In this document: positions 24,857 to 32,174 of the stretch, one piece after another
Layout of the letters: each line of letters starts with the position of its first letter
Position numbering within the stretch: position 1 is the stretch's first letter
NCBI GenBank assembly: GCA_002372325.1
Contig: DFFT01000041.1
Coordinates: forward strand, 28,181-79,083
Direction of reading: 5' to 3'
DNA from: Succinivibrionaceae bacterium UBA3769
GTDB lineage: Bacteria; Pseudomonadota; Gammaproteobacteria; Enterobacterales; Succinivibrionaceae
Length of the DNA: 50,903 bases
Notes under the pieces: generated by a model
What the model was told of the DNA's origin: nothing
Database searches by the model: none
What the model saw: only the letters and a program-made list of their open reading frames with translations
Position numbers and translations under genes: made by a program

Positions 24857-25183
24857 CTGAGTGAGTGTACTAAGCAGTTCTCCCCGGGCCTTCAGGTACT
24901 TTTCAGAAAAACCGGTCGCAAACGGAACCCTAACCATATCAAACACGAAATGCGTGGTGTTGTCATTCCCCATCTGCGAGGAATCGGCGCCGTGATCCGA
25001 AATCTAGCGGATAAACATGAGATTGTTGTTTTCAGAAAGGTGTTTGAAGAGCCGGTCAATTACATAATCGGCGCAGGCGATGGTGTTGTCGTATTTGTTA
25101 ACGATGTCTGCTGTTCCGGATTATTTGCTGAATTCCTGCGGATAGTGATCCCAGTATTCGGTGTGACTTCCCATTAGGTGAAT
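24857..25183 (-). pseudogene. Decayed fragment of a phosphoethanolamine transferase gene
   Basis: On the minus strand this segment translates, with two in-frame stops and a missing codon, to a close relative of residues about 390-500 of the intact gene at 26927. Examples are HLMGSHTEYWDHYPQEFSK then a stop, DYVIDRLFKHLSEN, LMFIR then a stop, SDHGADSSQMGND-NTTHFVF (one His lost), and FSEKYLKARGELLSTL. Both ends are lost: the left side runs into the malM terminator and the right side into the 33-bp repeat. It is a broken duplicate of the neighbouring transferase gene. Confidence 0.88.
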
Positions 25184-25188
25184 GTGAC

Positions 25189-25334
25189 AACTTTGAAGAA
25201 ACTGCACTTCTGTGAAGAAATCACTTTGAAGAAACTGCACTTCTGTGAAGAAATTACTTTGAATAAACTGCACTTTTACCAAGAAGTCACTTTGAAGAAA
25301 CTGCACTTTTGTCAGGAAATCACTTTGAAGAAAC
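25189..25334. repeat. 33-bp direct tandem repeat array
   Basis: Four full units at 25189-25221, 25222-25254, 25255-25287 and 25288-25320, and a partial fifth to 25334. The unit begins CACTTTGAAGAAACTGCACT and ends with a variant of TCTGTGAAGAAAT. Units 1 and 2 differ at one base; unit 3 is the most diverged. The array starts where the eptA fragment stops. It ends at a TATAAT (25337-25342) located 66 bases before the ATPase gene. On the minus strand it could be read as an 11-residue repeat joined in frame to the eptA fragment. Confidence 0.92.
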
Positions 25335-25336
25335 AG

Positions 25337-25342
25337 TATAAT
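25337..25342 (+). promoter_or_regulatory. Candidate -10 box for the AAA/DUF4143 gene
   Basis: Perfect TATAAT directly after the repeat array and 65 bases before the start codon. The expected -35 position (AGGAAA, in the last full repeat unit) is poor, so activation or weak expression is likely. Confidence 0.45.
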
Positions 25343-25407
25343 TACCGCTAAATGCCAAGTTTTAAGGTGCTTTGAGTACGCCGTTTTATCGTAGCAGGAG
25401 CATAACC

Positions 25408-26745
25408 ATGTTCAAAAGGAAGGCTTTTGAGAAATTAAAATACTGGAAAGAGAATAAAGCTCCGCATTATGCAGCTCTTCTGGAAGGAGCCAGGCGAGTC
25501 GGCAAAACAACCATTGCAGAGGAATTTGCAAGAACGGAATATAAATCCTACATAATGGTGGATTTTGCCAATGTCAGGAAGGAGGTGCTCGATGTTTTTG
25601 ATGACATTGCAAACCTCGACCTTTTTTTTCTGAGACTCCAGACGGTAACCGGAATTACTTTGCATACCAGGGAATCTGTCATTATATTTGACGAGGTTCA
25701 GCAGATGCCGCGAGCCCGGCAGGCAATCAAGTATCTGGTGGCAGATGGCCGGTATGACTATATTGAAACAGGTTCTCTGATAAGTCTTAAGAAGAATGTC
25801 AGGGATATTGTTATTCCTTCTGAAGAGATGAAGTTCCAGATCTATCCCATGGATTATGAAGAATTCATGGGAGCTGCGGGAAATGACACTTATCAAAATT
25901 TAAGGGAGCTTTACAAACTTGGGAAACCTCTGGGGGATTCTCTGAATAAAAAGCTCATGCGAGATTTCAGAATTTACATGGCTGTCGGCGGAATGCCTCA
26001 GGCGGTGGAAGCATATATTGCCGGCAAGAATTTTGCTGAAATTGACGAGGTTAAAAGAGAGATTATCAGTCTCTACAAGGATGATTTCTACAAGATTGAC
26101 GGCACTGGAATTTTAGGCAGCATGTATGATTCCGTTCCCGCGCAGCTGGCGATTGGCAAAAGAAGTTATGTCATATCCGCAGCAACGGGAAAAAGAAAAA
26201 CAGACAGAGATCTGAAACGGTTTCATGACCTTCTTGCTTCGAAGACCGTTCTTCCTTGTTATAACGTGCTTAATCCAAGCATCGCGCTGACTCAGACGAA
26301 AGATGCCGGGAGATTCAAACTGTACCTTGCAGATACCGGCTTGTTTACGACCATGATTTTCAGCTCTTCGGCACAAACCGATACGAATATCTACGATAAT
26401 TTATTGAGAGATTCTCTTTCTGCGGATCTCGGATATCTTTACGAGAATGCGGCTGCTCAGATTATTGCCTCAGTTGACAGGGCTCTCTGTTTTCATACAT
26501 GGCATAAGGAAAACAGCACTCATTACTACGAGATTGATTTTCTGTTATCCTCCGGAAATAAAATTGTTCCCGTTGAGGTTAAGTCATCCGGTTTGGGAAA
26601 GCATGAATCCATAAACGCTTTTCAGAAAAACTACTCGAAACAGGTTGCGCAGCAGCTTCTGATATCACAGAAGGATCTTGGCCATGACGGAATGCTGAAA
26701 CGGTATCCGCTATACATGTTGCCATTTATTCTGGAGGATCTGTAA
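25408..26745 (+). CDS. AAA ATPase with DUF4143 C-terminal nuclease-like domain
   Basis: 445-residue protein of the AAA_14/DUF4143 family, common in anaerobes, archaea and genomic islands and with no assigned role. Walker A is GARRVGKTT at about 27-35 and Walker B IIFDEVQ at about 95. The sensor region ETGSLIS and the NPSIALTQTKDAGRFKLYLADTGL segment (core DAGRFKLYLADTGL) are typical. The C-terminus has a PD-(D/E)XK-like core, YEIDFLLSSGNKIVPVEVKSS (core IVPVEVKSS), with D and E-x-K. The start at 25408 has CAGGAG upstream; the frame opens 12 codons earlier without a ribosome site. GC is lower than in the core genes and codon use differs, which suggests acquisition. Confidence 0.87.
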   Translation: MFKRKAFEKLKYWKENKAPHYAALLEGARRVGKTTIAEEFARTEYKSYIMVDFANVRKEVLDVFDDIANLDLFFLRLQTVTGITLHTRESVIIFDEVQQMPRARQAIKYLVADGRYDYIETGSLISLKKNVRDIVIPSEEMKFQIYPMDYEEFMGAAGNDTYQNLRELYKLGKPLGDSLNKKLMRDFRIYMAVGGMPQAVEAYIAGKNFAEIDEVKREIISLYKDDFYKIDGTGILGSMYDSVPAQLAIGKRSYVISAATGKRKTDRDLKRFHDLLASKTVLPCYNVLNPSIALTQTKDAGRFKLYLADTGLFTTMIFSSSAQTDTNIYDNLLRDSLSADLGYLYENAAAQIIASVDRALCFHTWHKENSTHYYEIDFLLSSGNKIVPVEVKSSGLGKHESINAFQKNYSKQVAQQLLISQKDLGHDGMLKRYPLYMLPFILEDL

Positions 26746-26856
26746 AGGGATGCCGCGACAGTATTTATGACTGAAGCGTTAGCTCCTGTCCCTGTTAATG
26801 AAACCGCAGCATCAGGGGGACGCAAACAGGCCGGGGCTAATGTCCGCGATCTTCAC

Positions 26857-26900
26857 AAAAGCCTTTTCACTCCATTTTTTGTGAAATTTTTCAAAATCCC
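26857..26900 (-). terminator. Terminator-like hairpin after the phosphoethanolamine transferase gene
   Basis: On the minus strand GCTTTTTCA (26899-26891) pairs with TGAAAAGGC (26869-26861), followed by TTTTG. The sequence is a diverged copy of the hairpin at 28813-28858. Confidence 0.6.
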
Positions 26901-26926
26901 TGAAAAAGCCAGACCCGGCAGCTTCT

Positions 26927-28782
26927 TTATTCCGTATTACCCGTTAACCCAGGATCCTCAGAAACAGGCTTGGCCCCTAGCAACGTAAGAGCGTTGCCGC
27001 AGTTTACGGAGTAGCTCTCCGAGGAAAGGTCGTAGCTTTTGCGGTAATAGTTTGCCGATGAAAGTCCCGTTATTCCCAGCATTAAATCAAAGATGAGATC
27101 ATTGGTGAAGCATTCATGGGTTCTGGCGGACAGGGTGTTTACCAGGTCTCCGCGGGCTTTCAGGTACTTTTCGGAAAAACCGAGCGCAAACGGAACTCTG
27201 ACCATGTCAAACACAAAATGCGTGGTGTTGTGATCATTCCCCATCTGCGAGGGATCCGCGCCGTGATCCGAAACATAGCCGATAAACATGAGATTGGTGT
27301 TTTCGGAAAGGTGTCTGAACAGCCGGTCAATTACATAATCGGTGTAGCCGATGGAATTGTTGTATTCGTTAATGATGTCTTCCGCGCCGGAAAATTTGCT
27401 GAATTCCTGCGGATAGCGATCCAGGTATTTGGTGTGACTTCCCATAAGATGGATCACAATGAGAGAATTCCTGTCGGGATTAAGCCTTTGCGGCAGGTTA
27501 TCAAGAATGTCCAAATCGAAGATTTTACCGCCGTTCCGGGATTCTGAGACGAATTTAATGCTGCCGGCGCTCATGGATATGGCGGTCAGGGGAGTAACAA
27601 TCATGCTGTCTCCCGACTGATTGCTGATCCAGTAGGTATCAAACCCGGCCTTATTGGCAATGTCGATGAGAGATATCGCTCGGGATAAATCCTCGCCATT
27701 GTACTGATTCACATTGGTTAAGGCATTGGTTACGCTCTCGACGGTATGAGTGAAGGAGGAGTAGGCATTCCGGAAATAGATAAACCTGTAGCCGTCATCC
27801 TGTCTGGCAATTCTCCGGTTCATAAGGGGCGTGGTATCGTATTGGTAACCATAGAGGCTCCAGTGGTCACGATTGGCGGATTCCCCGATGATAAGCGCAT
27901 AAACGCCTTTTTCCGGAGCTTCAGCGGCTTCAGAAGCAGTCTCATCAAATCTGATGCTGCTGATTATCTCCGCTCTGTTTTTCTCAAAATTCCCGTAGGA
28001 TCTCACCATATAGACTGAAAAGGCCAGCACCTGCTTCGCCTGGCAGCCGTAGCCCTTGCTGCTTTGCGCCAGCATTCCCTGTGCCTGAACAAACATAAAG
28101 AACACAATGAAGATTCCGGCCAGGGCTCTCTCAATTACAGCAGCTTTTCCGGAAGGCATTTCCGGGCGGCGCAGCCTGTGAAAAGCCCGGAATGAAAGCC
28201 ATCCCCAGAACAGTACCGGCAGCGATAAAGCCGCAAGCAGCGTTATCTGCCATCCGGAAAAGGCGGTTTCAAGATAGGTAAGAGCCTCCCTGATATTTGT
28301 CTGGGCAATGGCCAGAATGATGTCTCCTTCCAGCACGCCTCCGTTTGCCAGATAATACCCATAGAAGAACATGGCATAAAAATAGGCCCCGAGATACAGC
28401 AATCCGGCACTGTATGAGATAAGGTTCCTGATTCCGGGGGTTACGATATTTTCCGGCGTCAGCTTCAGGTACAGCGCGGAGAAGTAGAAGAAATTTCCCG
28501 CCTGAAACGGGGCCAGAAATTCATGAGCGGGTGTTTTGTGTCCGCACATTAAGCCCAGAACCGGAATACCCAGATAAAGCAAGGTCAGGGACAGGTACGA
28601 GATCAGGAATTTTAGCGGGGGTCTTACTGCGGTATACACCAGAACCGCAAACAGCATGGTCAGCTGGCAGATAAAGGAATTTGAGAGGGCGGCAAAACCG
28701 TATTTGAAAAGAATCCGGTAAGCAAAAAACAGCGCGGCGATGAGCAGAGCGAGGGGCAGGTATTTTTTATGCTGATGGTCAT
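26927..28782 (-). CDS. Phosphoethanolamine transferase (EptA/CptA family), apparent 5' frameshift
   Basis: Inner-membrane enzyme that moves phosphoethanolamine from phosphatidylethanolamine to lipopolysaccharide. The N-terminal part has membrane helices; the C-terminal sulfatase-fold domain has ALIIGESANRDHWSLYGY (nucleophile and metal site), GFDTYWISNQ, VIHLMGSH and YVSDHGADPSQMG. The first available ATG in frame (28657) would cut away the first helix. Upstream the frame continues as KYLPLALLIAALFFAYRILF but reaches a stop without ATG, GTG or TTG. An ATG at 28782 gives MTISIK and joins this frame only if the A6 run at 28768-28763 had seven bases. I therefore extend the gene to 28782 and flag a one-base frameshift. 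A decayed duplicate lies at 24857-25183. Confidence 0.82.
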
Positions 28783-28812
28783 GGGAATATGAGGAATGGA
28801 AAGGCGTGAGAT

Positions 28813-28858
28813 TAAAAAGGCCCTTTCACTTCATTTTTTCAAAATCCATGAAAGAGCC
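28813..28858 (-). terminator. Terminator of lamB2
   Basis: On the minus strand GGCTCTTTCA (28858-28849) pairs with TGAAAGGGCC (28828-28819) and is followed by five U. It lies between lamB2 and the phosphoethanolamine transferase gene. About 50 bases around it recur, diverged, at 26857-26910, downstream of the transferase gene. Confidence 0.75.
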
Positions 28859-28940
28859 AGACTCGAGATGTGATACCTGTGCATGAAGGGAGTCTCTTAC
28901 AGAGAACCCATCACATCAGGCGGGATTCAGGAAATCCCTG

Positions 28941-30302
28941 TTACCACCAAGCTTCAACCTGAGAGCCGAAGGTGTACTGGAAGTTATGACGTTTCTTGTT
29001 CATCGTCTTATAACCTTCCCAGCCATCAGCGAACTGATCCCCGCCAATATAGGAAACATAGAAGCGGATAGCAGGACGCTGCCAGAAGCCCTTGCCCGGA
29101 GTGAACTGCTGAGCAAGAGTTACCTTGTGAACTTCAGGATCTTTTACAGGAACACCACCGTTGCTGATCCAAGCAGTTGTCTTCATCTGAGAGAGACCAA
29201 CTTCGAGAGTAGTACGAGTGTATTCAGTCCACTTGTACTCCGGACGGAGAACGATGCTCCATTCCCAGCCGGAACGGTCATAGTACCAAGTCTCGCCGGT
29301 ATGCTTTTTGCCGTTGTTCAGGTGAGCCCACAGGAGGGAGTAACCCATGCCGAAGTTACCCATATCAAAGGTACCCCAGTCGATAAGACGAATGCCCTGT
29401 GCATCAACGTCAGGAGTATAGTTATCACCGGCATGGTTGCCAAAGGTGCCAACATATCCAAAGCCATTGGTGCCAAACTGGAAGATGAGGTGATTCATCA
29501 GACCAAAGCTGTCGCCGTTAACGTTGGAAGCGTGGTCAAGGGTAAGGAGAGCACCGGAGTTCTGCTGACCGCCGCGAGCATTGCCTGCACCCCTGTTTTC
29601 ATTCTGATACTTGGAAACTGAAGGTAGAGCGTAAATCAAAGAAGCATCCAAGGTGCCGAAGCCAACAGGAATGGCATCCCAGCGAGCATCAATCTTGTAT
29701 ACATTTCTCCAATATTCGATTGTACCGCCCCAAGGGTAAGCACCATTGGCATCGTTACCCCACTTAATTACTGCCAAGGAAGCCTTGCCGAAACCTACGT
29801 CGATATCTTCAATACCGGTGCCGTAACCAGAATCATTCAGGTAGTAGAGGTCGAGGATGTGGATGTCCTTACGCTTGTAGAATCTCTTACCAGCCCAGAT
29901 GGTGTAGCCTTCAGCGGGAGTGTAGCCAGTCCACAGCTCGCGGATGGACATTCTCTGACCGCCCCAGGGGCCGTCACCACCAATGCCCTGCCAGGAGTTT
30001 CCCTGACGATCAACCTTGCCTTCAGCGGTGCCGTAAGCTACAAGAGCGTGAACATCAAACTTGGTGTTGTTCTTGTTGTAGATATCCTGACCAAAAGCAA
30101 GTTCAGCATAGGTATCGCACTCATCGCCGAGACGGCCAACCTTGTGACCAAGATTACCGTTTCCAAGGCAGTAAACCTCGCCCTTGGCGAAAGCGGCCTG
30201 AGCGCCAGCGCGGAAGTAACCATGGATATCAGTTGCGGAAGCTGCAACAGAACCAGCAGCGAGAGCAACGCCAGCTGCTAAAGGAAGCCATTTTGCCTTC
30301 AT
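28941..30302 (-). CDS. lamB: LamB maltoporin, copy 2
   Basis: 453-residue maltoporin, nearly identical to lamB1 in signal peptide, Cys pair (YCLGNGN and GDECDTYAEL), WAGKRFYKRKDIHIL core and C-terminus VEAWW. Differences are concentrated in presumed surface loops: a longer NGAYPWGGTIEYWRN segment, KYQNENRGAGNARGGQQ, and HLNNGKKHTGETWYYD. This is the pattern expected when loops diverge under selection while the barrel is held constant. The start at 30302 has AAAGGAATTATT upstream, shared with lamB1, but I find no CRP site further up. It is oriented opposite to lamB1. Codon use is also highly biased. Confidence 0.93.
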   Translation of the reverse strand: MKAKWLPLAAGVALAAGSVAASATDIHGYFRAGAQAAFAKGEVYCLGNGNLGHKVGRLGDECDTYAELAFGQDIYNKNNTKFDVHALVAYGTAEGKVDRQGNSWQGIGGDGPWGGQRMSIRELWTGYTPAEGYTIWAGKRFYKRKDIHILDLYYLNDSGYGTGIEDIDVGFGKASLAVIKWGNDANGAYPWGGTIEYWRNVYKIDARWDAIPVGFGTLDASLIYALPSVSKYQNENRGAGNARGGQQNSGALLTLDHASNVNGDSFGLMNHLIFQFGTNGFGYVGTFGNHAGDNYTPDVDAQGIRLIDWGTFDMGNFGMGYSLLWAHLNNGKKHTGETWYYDRSGWEWSIVLRPEYKWTEYTRTTLEVGLSQMKTTAWISNGGVPVKDPEVHKVTLAQQFTPGKGFWQRPAIRFYVSYIGGDQFADGWEGYKTMNKKRHNFQYTFGSQVEAWW

Positions 30303-30616
30303 AATAATTCCTTTACCCTATAGGGTTAAACATTATATTATTCTGCGAAAGATATTGCTTTTCTTGCTCTCTGGTTCGGTACCTGAAAATCCTTTAAAAC
30401 AAAGGATCTCCGGGGATATGGATAATTACGGGGAGACGGGTATTTTCCGGATGCTGTAAGGAAGACGTGACTAAAACGTTTCTCGGAAATCATTCTGCAT
30501 CGTAATGGAAGCCTGATATTGCCGGCTTTGCAGGGAGCGGACAATTTCAGTTGTTAAATTCTGACGTTACTAAATCGTGACTGACCTGTGCGGCTGGGAG
30601 TTGGTGGTGCAAGGAT
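30303..30616. other. Divergent intergenic region lamB2 / recombinase
   Basis: It contains the 40-base leader segment shared with lamB1, including the ACCCTATAGGGT palindrome (30315-30326) and a TATAAT on the minus strand just upstream. The remainder resembles nothing before lamB1. No CRP-type TGTGA(N6)TCACA site and no tRNA gene were seen. Confidence 0.5.
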
Positions 30617-31945
30617 ATGGGATCTTTTAAACCGGTAATCAAAACTCAGAAGGATGTGAAGGATCTGGAGCATTATGATCCGGGGGCCGGAAAATCAGTG
30701 ATGCTGAAGGTTCAGGGAGTAAGAAGGCTTTTTGTGCGAATTCAGAAAAGCACTTCCCGCCTGTCGATTTCATATGTTTTCCGGTATTCGGAAAGAACTC
30801 CGGAGGCGGGATCCGGAAATTCCGGCCGCCGTTCCCGGGCCCGGTACAAGAGTCTGGGCATTGTCTCGGAAATCTCTCTCCGGGAGGCCCGGAAGCAGGC
30901 TGGAAAGCTGAACCGGCAGATCCTGCTCCGGGGACTTACGGTGTTTTCCGGAGAAAATAAGGATCAGAGCGCTTTGGGGGATCCGGCCCCGGGGATTACC
31001 CTGAGAGAGCTTTTTGAGCTTTACGTTCAGAATCATAATCTCAAGGAAAGCTCCCTGAAATCCTACCGCTCCGTGATCTGCGGCTTTTCCGGCCAGTTTG
31101 CGGACACTCCCGTGGCGGAGATCAATCCGGAGGATCTGGATCTCTCCCTGCATCATAATACCCGCAAGTACTATATCTGCATTCTGAACAGCATCGCCGC
31201 CTGGGGAGTGAAACGGGGCACGCTGTCCCATAATCCCTTTCTGGGACTGTATCAGACCTGCGAGAGAGTGCCGGCGCGGCACCGTTATGCTCTGTCCTGC
31301 CATAACTTCGACAGTCTGGAAATTGCGGCGGAGAAGGTGCGGGAGTTTCTGACGGCTCTGGCTTTGGAATGTCCTGAAACGGTGTTCCTGACCTGGATCT
31401 GCCATCTCATTTTGGGCACCAGAATTTCCGAGACATGCAGGGTGATTATGAATGCGGAGAGCATGAAGCTCATTCCGGGCACCGAGAGCTATGTTATGGC
31501 CATTGAAGTGAAGTCCACCAGAAGGGGCGACAGCGCAGGTTTCCGGATTCCGGTTATTCCTCTTCTCAGAAGGCTTATTTTGCGGATCCGGCCCTTTTAT
31601 CAGGACATGAAGCCGGATTATTTCCCGAAATTTCTCCGGAGGAGCATTCCCGGAAGCTTCCGGGAACGCATGAGTCTCCACGGATCCCGTTCCGTGTTCC
31701 GGACGGTAATAGAGCTTATGAATCCCCCGGATATCTCCGGAGCGGCCCGGGAGCTTTATCTTTCGCATGATATCCGGAACGCGGTGCAGCAGGCCTACAG
31801 CCGGGGGGACTATCTTGCCGATCGCCTGAAGCTCCAGCAATTGTACGGGGACTGGTTACTGAGCCTGCTTTCCGAAAAGACCCGGGGCATGATCCTTTCC
31901 GCTCCGGCTTCCGTTCCTGCCGTAACCGATAATTCCCCGTCCTGA
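30617..31945 (+). CDS. P4-type tyrosine recombinase (integrase family)
   Basis: 442 residues. The N-terminal part resembles the arm-binding region of P4-like integrases (YKSLGIVSEISLREARKQAG, then LLRGLTVF). A SAM-like core-binding segment follows (LFELYVQNHNLKESSLKSYR). The catalytic set is complete: R269 in LGTRISE, K299 in EVKST, H355 and R358 in LHGSRSVFRT, H384 in LSHDIRN and the nucleophile Y394 in AYSRGDYL, with the typical 10-residue H-to-Y spacing. It should therefore be active in site-specific recombination. No other phage or island gene, tRNA or att repeat was found beside it. AAGGAT precedes the start. Codon use and CCGG richness match the core genes, which suggests long residence. 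Confidence 0.87.
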   Translation: MGSFKPVIKTQKDVKDLEHYDPGAGKSVMLKVQGVRRLFVRIQKSTSRLSISYVFRYSERTPEAGSGNSGRRSRARYKSLGIVSEISLREARKQAGKLNRQILLRGLTVFSGENKDQSALGDPAPGITLRELFELYVQNHNLKESSLKSYRSVICGFSGQFADTPVAEINPEDLDLSLHHNTRKYYICILNSIAAWGVKRGTLSHNPFLGLYQTCERVPARHRYALSCHNFDSLEIAAEKVREFLTALALECPETVFLTWICHLILGTRISETCRVIMNAESMKLIPGTESYVMAIEVKSTRRGDSAGFRIPVIPLLRRLILRIRPFYQDMKPDYFPKFLRRSIPGSFRERMSLHGSRSVFRTVIELMNPPDISGAARELYLSHDIRNAVQQAYSRGDYLADRLKLQQLYGDWLLSLLSEKTRGMILSAPASVPAVTDNSPS

Positions 31946-32130
31946 GCTATCCGGCATGAAATATGCTGGATACCCAAAATGCGGTGGTGCCGCTATTCTG
32001 CTGCTCCGCCATGCCGTCATGCTGCTTTGCGGGAGATTTTTCCGGTTTTGTTTTTCCGGCGAAACACGATCCCTTTCATACATTTGAAGCGCCGGAGGGG
32101 CGGGGCAGCCGTAAAAAACCTCAATGATCA

Positions 32131-32136
32131 TATAAT
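32131..32136 (+). promoter_or_regulatory. Candidate -10 box upstream of flhA
   Basis: TATAAT 38 bases before the flhA start in an otherwise GC-rich gap. No matching -35 box, and no sigma-54 (-24/-12) or sigma-28 pattern, was recognised in the 229-base gap after the recombinase gene. Confidence 0.35.
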
Positions 32137-32174
32137 GCAGATCGGTAAAAACATGGGAAGCTTGTAGTTGCAAT

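Noticed and set aside
25189..25334. 33-bp repeats as a CRISPR array
   Set aside because: The units are directly contiguous with no unique spacers, and no cas gene is present.
30303..31945. tRNA gene or att repeats beside the recombinase
   Set aside because: No cloverleaf-like sequence or direct repeat was found next to the gene within the window.
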